From: JALRHH01 sp964638875
GTDB taxonomy: Bacteria; Patescibacteriota; Saccharimonadia; Saccharimonadales; JALRHH01
Direction: 5' to 3'
DNA: 9,784 bases
NCBI GenBank assembly: GCA_964638875.1
Contig: CAZXBL010000035.1
Span: 1-9,784, forward strand
Every line of letters begins with the position of its first letter. Within the stretch, counting starts at the first letter, position 1. The notes under the pieces were generated by a model, which was not told where the DNA came from, did not search any database, and saw only the letters and a program-made list of their open reading frames with translations. A program made the position numbers and the translations under genes. Positions 1-6,313 of this stretch are shown here, in pieces.

Positions 1-1056
1 TTGAAGATTTCGGATTAGTAGACTTTGGCATGGATTTATAACCGATTGCAGCGTAGTCACGCGGCCCGAATAACCGGGTAGCCATTTTTTTAGTCAGTTC
101 GTCGGGTATTTCTTGGGCCAGCTCAGCATCTGGGTGCATACGCATAATTTTAGTTTCGTTGAAGCCGACATACTGCAGAATAAAGGCCAATACATCGGCC
201 GGCACAGGTTTAATATGCGATGAGTCATACCAAAAGGTTGATGAACCGACGACGACATTTTCTGAGTTGGGAGTTTCGAATATGACAAAACCACCTGGAG
301 CGACAACGCGGAAGCACTCTTTTAGCAGCTCAAAAAGGGCTTCAAATGGAATATGCTCAACAATGTGAATACCGCTAACTACAGCAATGCTAGAACTTTT
401 TTGCTTCTTTAGGTAGCCTACAGCCTCTTCTTGGTAGGCGTCGTAACCCAGACCTTTGCAGCGTTTGACCATCGACTCATTGAGGTCAATACCAACGCCT
501 TTTAAGCCCATATCTTTGTATAGGCGTAAAAGTTCACCACGGCCGCAGCCAATATCGACTAAAGGCAGCTTCCTCAGGTCGCTGCTCAAATCTTTATCAA
601 GTAATTTTCCGTAGGATTCCTTCAGGCGTTTATAAATTTCTTCTTCTGTTCCGCGAAACTTTTCCTCAAAAGCTAGGTAATAGCCGTCAAGTTCGTGATT
701 ATCAGCTTGNNNNNNNNNNGGGCACTGACAGTCTCATGTACGGCCGGGCTAACCAAGGAAGTCCGGGGTCGTTTAAGCATAGAAAAGGCGTGGTTTGTAT
801 CAGCCTGTTGCTGTTTGAGGTTTTCAACGTCAGTACTAAACTCGTTTAGGGCTTTATCTAAGTCAGCTCGAGTAGAGCGAAGGTCACCTGAAAATGCGCG
901 TGATTTTTCATCAAGCTCCCGGACACTCGTCTTGATGGAGTTTACGGTGGCTGGAAGGTTTTTGATAAACCGAAAAGTTCGGAAGACTATATTCACAATC
1001 TCAATTGTACTATGAGTTTTGTGTAACGGGCTTGCTCTTAATGCCCAACAACTCAT
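1..1056 (-). CDS. Coiled-coil class I SAM-dependent methyltransferase (WbdD-MTase-like), interrupted by an N-gap and 3'-truncated
   Basis: Probable O-methyltransferase acting on a surface glycan. The reading frame breaks only at the 10-N gap. Upstream of it (1056-721) lies a helical, charged segment that looks like a coiled coil ('RELDEKSRAFSGDLRSTRAD'). Downstream (709-2) lie 236 residues of a Rossmann methyltransferase: 'YYLAFEEKFRGTEEEI', SAM-binding motif I 'VDIGCGRGELL' (about 559-527), 'GVGIDLN', 'IHIVEHIPFE', 'VVAPGGFVIFETPNSEN' and 'DSSHIKPVP'. The 'AFEEKFRG' lead-in and 'GCGRGE' motif are typical of methyltransferases in O-antigen and rhamnan clusters, including the methyltransferase part of the chain terminator WbdD. 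The protein continues beyond base 1, so a C-terminal kinase cannot be excluded. The halves are in different frames across exactly 10 N, so the N-run length is not the true gap length. The ATG at 1056 has no visible ribosome site, and the first ~15 residues look atypical; GTG at 996-994 is an alternative start. The gene is divergent from the epimerase. Confidence 0.82.
710..719. other. Assembly gap (10 N) inside the methyltransferase gene
   Basis: Ten consecutive undetermined bases. The methyltransferase is open in one frame right of the gap and in another frame left of it. To keep one frame, the missing sequence would need a length of 3n+2 (for example 5, 8 or 11), so 10 is a placeholder or estimate. 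The family usually has only a short linker between coiled coil and catalytic domain, so the real gap is probably small. Confidence 0.97.
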
Positions 1057-1059
1057 AAT
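1032..1059 (+). promoter_or_regulatory. Candidate sigma70-type promoter for the epimerase gene
   Basis: A TTGCTC hexamer (1032-1037) is followed by 16 bp and CATAAT (1054-1059), placing a start of transcription near 1066 and giving a leader of about 30 nt before the ATG at 1095. It lies inside the 5' end of the divergent methyltransferase frame if that gene starts at 1056. The call rests on hexamer similarity only. Confidence 0.4.
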
Positions 1060-1076
1060 ATAGACAGATACAAACT

Positions 1077-1084
1077 AGAAGGAA
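1077..1084 (+). promoter_or_regulatory. Ribosome binding site of the epimerase gene
   Basis: AGAAGGAA, a purine-rich Shine-Dalgarno-like site, ends 10 nt before the ATG at 1095. It supports that start, which also matches the expected N-terminal beta-strand of the family. Confidence 0.6.
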
Positions 1085-1094
1085 ACCGAAATAG

Positions 1095-2186
1095 ATGTTG
1101 ATTGTTGTTTACGGAACGACCGGTGAATTGATCAAAATACTACCTCTTATCAAAAGCGTACCAAAAGAACAGCTAATTACGATTTGTACCTATCAGCAGC
1201 CGCAACAGCTAAGGCAACTTGTCGAAGAGGCCGATATACCGAAACCAACCTTTGCGGTAGGTCGAAGGCCTGACCAATCGGATCTAGAGTCAATGTGGCA
1301 AATTCCCGGTTGGGCAATACGTGTGCATGTCGGTTTGCTCATGAAACGCCGCAAAATTCGTCAGCTGGCCGGATCTCGGAAAAACACGATTGTGCTCGTT
1401 CATGGCGATACTTTGACTACAGTTTTTGGCGCCCTCTGGGGACGCTTACTTGGATACAAGGTCGGCCATATTGAGGCAGGATTGCGAAGCCACAACTGGA
1501 GGCACCCATTTCCGGAAGAGCTCGATCGTTTGACTGTTTCAAAACTGGCTCGTGTTCACTTTTCGCCCGGTAAAACACCTGAGCGCAATTTAGCTAAGGT
1601 AAAAGGTGAAATTATCCAGACCGACTATAATACTGTGCTCGATAGTTTGCGTCTGGCCAAAAACGACAAAAGTAAAAATGACTTCAAGTTGCCAGATAAA
1701 TACGCCGTTATATCAATTCACCGCAACGAACTACTAGCTGAAAAACCAGTCCTCGAACATTTTTTAAAAACTGTGCGCATGCAGGCCAAAAAGGATAATC
1801 TAATTTTTCTCGACCACCCTGTCACTAAACAGCGTCTGGGTGAACTGGGATATGATCATTTTCTTGATCACCCTAAAATTACTCGTCTACCAAAGCTGAG
1901 CTACTACAAGTTCATCAAACTGGTTACTAACGCCCAATATGTCTTGACTGATAGCGGTGGCTTGCAAGAAGAAACAGCTTATTTGGGCATACCTTGCCTA
2001 GTTCACCGCGTGGCAACTGAGCGAGAAGAAGGGTTGGGACAGAATGTAGTCCTGTCTGAATATAAGGCCGAAAAGCTGGCTGATTTCCTGAAAGACCCCA
2101 GCAGGTACCACCGAGGCGGGTTAGCGGAAACAGTCTCACCAACTGAAAAAATAATTACTTATCTAAAGAACCAGAAATATCTCTAA
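1095..2186 (+). CDS. UDP-N-acetylglucosamine 2-epimerase-like protein (non-hydrolysing WecB family, divergent)
   Basis: The family interconverts UDP-GlcNAc and UDP-ManNAc in the cytoplasm, supplying ManNAc-type donors for surface glycans. At 363 residues it is near the usual ~370. It has the two-domain GT-B-like layout. Family motifs are 'VHGDT' (D105), 'GHIEAGLRS' (E127), 'FPEELDR' (E141), 'SIHRNE' (H209), 'LTDSGGLQEE' (D286-E293) and 'TEREEG' (from 308). These match the acidic, histidine and nucleotide-binding positions of WecB/MnaA. The N-terminal loop, usually 'GTRPE', reads 'GTTGELIK' (7-14), so the UDP-contacting arginine is missing. 'HRREN' is shortened to 'HRNE', and the 'TGNT' segment reads 'TDYNT'. 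The protein may therefore use another nucleotide sugar, or be an epimerase relative with altered activity. It is the only plus-strand gene left of 4461. Its stop overlaps that of the convergent glycosyltransferase. Family assignment is strong, exact substrate is not. Confidence 0.85.
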   Translation: MLIVVYGTTGELIKILPLIKSVPKEQLITICTYQQPQQLRQLVEEADIPKPTFAVGRRPDQSDLESMWQIPGWAIRVHVGLLMKRRKIRQLAGSRKNTIVLVHGDTLTTVFGALWGRLLGYKVGHIEAGLRSHNWRHPFPEELDRLTVSKLARVHFSPGKTPERNLAKVKGEIIQTDYNTVLDSLRLAKNDKSKNDFKLPDKYAVISIHRNELLAEKPVLEHFLKTVRMQAKKDNLIFLDHPVTKQRLGELGYDHFLDHPKITRLPKLSYYKFIKLVTNAQYVLTDSGGLQEETAYLGIPCLVHRVATEREEGLGQNVVLSEYKAEKLADFLKDPSRYHRGGLAETVSPTEKIITYLKNQKYL

Positions 2187-3130
2187 TCTTCTTCGGCCAC
2201 AATAAAGAGCGGGCGGTTCTGAGTTTCGTTATGAATGCTCTCGATGTAAAGCGCTAATAACCACTGACAGATAAGAACCATGCCAATCAGAAAACTTAGG
2301 AAAATGGCCAGAATGGCCGAACCAGTCACAGCCAGGTTTAGTGGGTCGCCCAGTACATATTTCTCAATCAGCAGGAAAATCGTTATCAGAGCAGACGTGA
2401 ACATAACCAGCCCACCCAAGAGTCCGGTAAGCTGCAGAGGCTTGGTGCTTTGGGCCACAAAGCCGTGGATTGCCAGCTTGGTTAGCTTTCGGATACTATA
2501 ACTTGCTTCACCGCTATGGCGCGCAGGTGCCTTAAAATCAACGTAGCCACGCTTGAAGCCCAGCCAATCTATGAGGCCCCGAGTTACCCTACCGCGCTCA
2601 GTTAGCTTATTGAATTCATCAATGACTTTACGGTCAATCAGCCTAAAATCAGTCGAGTTACGGACGGTGTTGCCGGCAGTCATCGCATTTAGCATGACGT
2701 TAAAGAGCCAGGAACCATAGCGTTTTACAAAACCTTCTTTGGTGTTCGCGGTACGTACACCAATCACAACACTGAAACCTTCTTGCCACTTTGTGATGAA
2801 TTCTCCAACAAGCTCAACAGGGTGTTGACCGTCTGCATCGATCATAATGGCGGCCTGTCCAGTACATCTTTTAAGACCAGCTGAGGTGGCCGCCTCTTTA
2901 CCAAAATTTTTGGAAAAGCTTAAGAAATGCACACGAGGGTTTTGACGAGAAAAGTCTTTGAGAATTGTCAAAGACTCATCAGTACTGCCATCATCTATAT
3001 ATATGATTTCATGGGAGATTTTCTGGGAATCCATGTAGGCTAGAATCTTTTCATGGTGCCATGCTAGGTTACCCGCCTCGTTGTGGACGGGGATAATAAG
3101 ACTAATGAGTGGTTGGTTTTCTGTTGCCAT
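2183..3130 (-). CDS. Family 2 glycosyltransferase, GtrB/DPM1-like (polyprenyl-phosphate sugar synthase type)
   Basis: Family members transfer a sugar from a nucleotide donor to polyprenyl (undecaprenyl) phosphate on the cytoplasmic face, making a lipid donor for later use outside. The 315-residue length is typical. Residues 8-15 are 'ISLIIPVH', followed by 'YIDDGSTD' (44-51), 'SFSKNFGKEAATSAGL' (71-86), the metal-site motif 'DADGQHP' (98-104) and 'STDFRLIDRKV' (159-169). The C-terminus holds two hydrophobic helices (about 232-256 and 268-296), then the common ending 'YIESIHNETQNRPLFIV'. The ATG lies inside the end of the upstream flippase gene (29-bp overlap, 3102-3130), so the two are probably co-transcribed and translationally linked. 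Its TAG stop interlocks with the TAA of the convergent epimerase gene. Subfamily assignment is firm. The sugar cannot be told; glucose, mannose or an amino sugar are all possible. Confidence 0.9.
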   Translation of the reverse strand: MATENQPLISLIIPVHNEAGNLAWHHEKILAYMDSQKISHEIIYIDDGSTDESLTILKDFSRQNPRVHFLSFSKNFGKEAATSAGLKRCTGQAAIMIDADGQHPVELVGEFITKWQEGFSVVIGVRTANTKEGFVKRYGSWLFNVMLNAMTAGNTVRNSTDFRLIDRKVIDEFNKLTERGRVTRGLIDWLGFKRGYVDFKAPARHSGEASYSIRKLTKLAIHGFVAQSTKPLQLTGLLGGLVMFTSALITIFLLIEKYVLGDPLNLAVTGSAILAIFLSFLIGMVLICQWLLALYIESIHNETQNRPLFIVAEED

Positions 3131-4370
3131 ATAGGGTACCTATTATTTGATAAAGCCCGAAGCCAATTACTAATGAAAGCCATAGTAGCTTGATCATATC
3201 CTCAGTAGTATTACTGAAAACAGCTGGTATTACCAGACAGCTTAGCAGGGTAGTAGCAGCCAGTACCAGTGCCTTGCGGCTCCGAATGACGAGTAAGTAA
3301 TAAGCGTACAGGGTGAGTGCGACCAATGATAGCTGGTAGGCAGAGGCAAAAAAGAGTAACTGTCCTTGGCTAGCAAACTTTTCACCCAGAAGTGTTTGGG
3401 CTAGAAAACTGCGCATAACAAACTGAGTCAGTAAGGCAAGGCAGGCTAAAACAGCTAGCAATTTGTAGCCAGTTGTTAGCACCCTTTGGTTCGTGACTCG
3501 GTCGCCAATCTTTACTTCCGGCAAAATAATCCAGACAAGTAAGAACGCTACATAGTAAAGCGCGTTGCTTAAAATACTCACGCCGCTATAAATACCGGCT
3601 TGCTCTGGCCCGAACATCGCCTTGGCGAGTGTTATATCGACATTTTGCAAAAAGCTCAGACTTCCGACTACAAAGATTGCACCAATTGTGTAACTTCGTA
3701 GGCTTTTGAGGAATATGCGTTCTGCTGATTCGGATTTAGAAAAAATTGAGGTGAGGTGTGGTAACTTCACACCTTTGGATAAACGCAGGACAACGAGCCC
3801 TGCTAATGTGCCGCCCAGAACACCCCACAACCCGGCTACCGGGCCGAATAGAATGACGAGAGCGATAACGAGAACGAGCTTGGTGAGTGCCGAAGCAAAG
3901 TTAAACAATCCAACACGGATTAGCTCCTTATGGCCCTGTAAATAGCCAGTCCAGATTACGGGTGGGATAGCAAAAAGCAGTATAAGGGTAAGCACAAAAA
4001 AAGAAGCCAGACTATCAATTTTAAGCAATGTCTGTAGGAAAGGAGAACAGGCCAACACCACCGCAGTCATAGCTAGGAAGACTTTTATGAGACTTTGTTG
4101 CAGAATTTGGGCATACTTGCGGGCTTCTGCCTCAGGCTTAACCTTCACTAAATAAATAGAAAGGATATTAAATGCCAGCAAAATTCCCAGCACTTGGTTG
4201 GAAATGGCGATAATGGTTGCGAAATCACCAAAATCCTCGGTGCTTAACAGGCGCACTAATATGGGGTAGAGGGCGTAATTGAGGGCGGCACCGCTGAGAG
4301 AAAGGACGGTAAAAATACCGGAGCGCACATAGAAAGGGCTTAACCTTGCATTAAACATTTGTAACTTCAT
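3102..4370 (-). CDS. Polysaccharide flippase, Wzx-like (MOP superfamily)
   Basis: Likely moves undecaprenyl-pyrophosphate-linked oligosaccharide repeats from the inner to the outer leaflet of the cytoplasmic membrane. The 422-residue protein is hydrophobic throughout, with about 12 predicted helices by eye. The N-terminal signature 'NYALYPILVRLLSTEDFGDF' (31-50) and the mid-protein 'VDITLAKAMFGPEQAGIYSG' (244-263) are characteristic of Wzx-type polysaccharide transporters, whose second half begins with such a D-x-x-L/A-K helix followed by an 'AGxY' turn. The basic tail 'GNRKPTTH' should be cytoplasmic. It is first in a two-gene minus-strand unit, ahead of the GtrB-like enzyme. The start ATG at 4370 has no clear ribosome site; an in-frame ATG four codons later is possible. 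MurJ, the related lipid II flippase, is less likely from the context and motif style. The transported glycan is unknown. Confidence 0.9.
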   Translation of the reverse strand: MKLQMFNARLSPFYVRSGIFTVLSLSGAALNYALYPILVRLLSTEDFGDFATIIAISNQVLGILLAFNILSIYLVKVKPEAEARKYAQILQQSLIKVFLAMTAVVLACSPFLQTLLKIDSLASFFVLTLILLFAIPPVIWTGYLQGHKELIRVGLFNFASALTKLVLVIALVILFGPVAGLWGVLGGTLAGLVVLRLSKGVKLPHLTSIFSKSESAERIFLKSLRSYTIGAIFVVGSLSFLQNVDITLAKAMFGPEQAGIYSGVSILSNALYYVAFLLVWIILPEVKIGDRVTNQRVLTTGYKLLAVLACLALLTQFVMRSFLAQTLLGEKFASQGQLLFFASAYQLSLVALTLYAYYLLVIRSRKALVLAATTLLSCLVIPAVFSNTTEDMIKLLWLSLVIGFGLYQIIGTLYGNRKPTTH

Positions 4371-4460
4371 AATAGTTTAGATTGCTCAGACAACCAAGTT
4401 CGTAGATACTAGTAGGAGAATATCAATCACAGAGCGCTAATTGTATTTATTTGAGTCCAG
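4371..4460. promoter_or_regulatory. 90-bp divergent intergenic region with a candidate plus-strand promoter
   Basis: This is the only real intergenic space in the window and must carry start signals for the flippase unit (minus) and the four-gene unit (plus). In the plus direction, TTGCTC (4382-4387), 17 bp and GATACT (4405-4410) form a plausible sigma70-type promoter using the same -35 hexamer as the candidate before the epimerase. The -10 overlaps an 8-bp palindrome TACTAGTA (4407-4414). No good minus-strand promoter is visible to me, and neither start codon has a strong Shine-Dalgarno site. Confidence 0.4.
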
Positions 4461-5309
4461 ATGAAAGCAACATATATTCTTAATAACCTAAAATTAATCG
4501 AGCGTAATCAACAGTGGTTACAAAGCGGCCTGCCAACACGCAAAAAACTGGGCTTTTATCCTTTTATCGGTCTTTCCTATTTGAAGATGATTGTTGGCAA
4601 GAAAAGCATCCACTATCTGGGAGAACCATTTTACTATGACAACCCAGCCACACCACTTAATCTTCAGCCGTATGCATATGAAATATCCAAAAAAATCCTC
4701 AGGAATATGGATAAACTACCTAAAACAGTCCTTGATATTGGTGGGAATATCGGCCAATTTTCACGAACCTTGCTTTTTGTGCTTGATAACAAGATAGAAG
4801 TTGATGTCTTTGAACCGAATACTGTTATCCTGCCTCTTCTGCATCAGAACATGCAAGCGCATAAGAATGTACGAATCTTTGACTATGGGGTGTCGGGCGA
4901 AGAGGTTGCCCAAAAACTATATTTTGAACCGAATCGATCCGCCACTGGGTCGCTGATTGCAAAAAATGCTGGTGAAAAGGTGACGGGCGTTGACATCAAA
5001 CTAACTGCTAACCCAGAGCGCCTTACTGGTCGCAAGCACTACGACCTTATTAAAATAGACGTTGAAGGGTTTGAGCTTGAAGCGCTAGCTGCGCTTTCAC
5101 ACATCAGCTGTAGGTACCTTTATATAGAGGTGTCAGGGCTGGGACGAAAAAGAAGTTATACTGACGCCGTGCTTTACAAAGAAATCATGGACAATCTTGG
5201 AGAATTTGAAGTTCTCTATGCCTCGGGTAGCACAACAAGCTCTGTTACGTATGAGTTGCTTCTAAGATTCCCCCAAGCCAAAAAAGAAGTAAAGACAGGC
5301 GCGAAATGA
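4461..5309 (+). CDS. FkbM-family SAM-dependent methyltransferase
   Basis: The family methylates hydroxyl groups, often on sugars of exopolysaccharides or on secondary metabolites, using S-adenosylmethionine in the cytoplasm. The protein has 282 residues. After an N-terminal region of about 87 residues with no motif I recognise come motif I 'VLDIGGNIGQFS' (90-101), the acidic post-motif strand 'DVFEPN' (115-120), and the FkbM hallmark 'DLIKIDVEGFELEALAAL' (195-212), which closes the catalytic fold. The tail 'VKTGAK' is short and basic. It is first of four plus-strand genes; its TGA overlaps the next ATG by the ATGA arrangement. The start has only a weak TTGAG upstream; the candidate promoter at 4382-4410 would give a leader of about 45 nt. 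Methylation of a glycan sugar is inferred from the neighbours; the acceptor is unknown. Confidence 0.9.
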   Translation: MKATYILNNLKLIERNQQWLQSGLPTRKKLGFYPFIGLSYLKMIVGKKSIHYLGEPFYYDNPATPLNLQPYAYEISKKILRNMDKLPKTVLDIGGNIGQFSRTLLFVLDNKIEVDVFEPNTVILPLLHQNMQAHKNVRIFDYGVSGEEVAQKLYFEPNRSATGSLIAKNAGEKVTGVDIKLTANPERLTGRKHYDLIKIDVEGFELEALAALSHISCRYLYIEVSGLGRKRSYTDAVLYKEIMDNLGEFEVLYASGSTTSSVTYELLLRFPQAKKEVKTGAK

Positions 5310-6313
5310 AGCTAAGCGTTATTTTACCTACATACAATGAAGCGAATTGGCTGCCCGAAACGATTACGAAACTGGATACTTCGATCACTACAGCGACTGA
5401 CATAAAAGCTGCTGAGATCATCATTATTGATGATGGTTCGAGTGACGGGACTAAGGAAATAGTTCGAAACCTCCAGACTAAAACACCAATCGTTTATATA
5501 CAACAAAAAAATAGTGGTCGTTTTTTGGCCCGCAGCGCGGGAATTATCAAGGCAAAAAACGAATTCATTTTGTTTATTGATTCCAGGGTGCATATACACC
5601 CTAATTCACTCAAGCATGTAGCGGCCGCAATAAAAAAAGATCCGTCAAAAATTATTTGGAACGCACATGTGCATGTAGCTAAAGAAGGCAATGTTTTTGC
5701 TCGATTTTGGGATGCTATAACTTTTATTGCTTGGCGAAAATATTTTGCAAACCCACGAGAAGTTTCCTATGGGCTGAAAGACTTTGATTACTACCCGAAA
5801 GGCACCACTTGTTTTATCGCTCCGACAAGCCTAGTAAAAGAAGCTATAAAAAATTTTTCAACCAAGACCAACAACTTGAAATCAGCCAATGACGACACGT
5901 TGATGATTAAATACTTTGCCGCCAAGAGCAATATTCACATTTCACCGCAATTCTGCTGCACCTATCACAGCCGGAGTACCATGCAAAAATTCCTTAATCA
6001 TGCCTATCATCGGGGCAGGGTGTTTGTAGATGGCTTTTTGCGGCGTGATGGTAATCGCTACTTTTGGCCGTTGGTTTTGTTTCTTGTCCTAACCGCGACT
6101 GCGCCTTTTTTGATCTATCTGCTGTGGGATTACATGCCGTACATCGCGCTGGCGCTGGGCAGTGTATGGCTCTCATTGCTACTAGTTGCGTTAATGCTCA
6201 AAGTTGCCTATAAAGACGCCTTGGCACTATTTGGCTTGGCGCCACTCTTTACCCTGACTTACGGGTTTGGGATCTGGCACGCTGTGATACAAAGGGTACG
6301 GACAAAAGTATGA
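5306..6313 (+). CDS. Family 2 glycosyltransferase with C-terminal membrane segments
   Basis: A GT-A-fold enzyme probably adding a sugar to a lipid-linked glycan at the cytoplasmic face. It has 335 residues: start strand 'LSVILPTYNEANWLPETI' (3-20), nucleotide-binding 'IIDDGSSDGT' (40-49), 'NSGRFLARSAGI' (69-80), a metal-site region 'FIDSRVHI' (90-97), and an acceptor-side acidic motif 'SANDDTLM' (193-200) in the usual place of the catalytic ED/DD. The usual D-x-D reads D-S-R, so one metal-binding acid is replaced. From about 253 onward three hydrophobic segments (253-274, 277-300 and about 305-325) anchor the protein. It overlaps the upstream methyltransferase and the downstream membrane protein by 4 nt each, with AAGAAG and AAGGGT as possible weak ribosome sites. 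The fold is confident; donor and linkage are unknown. Confidence 0.88.
   Translation: MKLSVILPTYNEANWLPETITKLDTSITTATDIKAAEIIIIDDGSSDGTKEIVRNLQTKTPIVYIQQKNSGRFLARSAGIIKAKNEFILFIDSRVHIHPNSLKHVAAAIKKDPSKIIWNAHVHVAKEGNVFARFWDAITFIAWRKYFANPREVSYGLKDFDYYPKGTTCFIAPTSLVKEAIKNFSTKTNNLKSANDDTLMIKYFAAKSNIHISPQFCCTYHSRSTMQKFLNHAYHRGRVFVDGFLRRDGNRYFWPLVLFLVLTATAPFLIYLLWDYMPYIALALGSVWLSLLLVALMLKVAYKDALALFGLAPLFTLTYGFGIWHAVIQRVRTKV

Noticed and set aside
695..1015. Plus-strand 106-codon open frame across the N-run
   Set aside because: It is antisense to the coiled-coil methyltransferase segment, crosses undetermined bases, and its protein shows no recognisable domain.
1806..1874. Near-direct repeat (13 of 15 bases) at 1806-1820 and 1860-1874, encoding FLDHP twice
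   Set aside because: The two copies align to different conserved parts of the epimerase family, so this looks like coincidence rather than a duplication.
2167..2220. Inverted repeat AGAACC (2167-2172) / GGTTCT (2215-2220) around the convergent stops
   Set aside because: Only 6 bp of stem with a 42-nt loop and no T-run; too weak to call a terminator.
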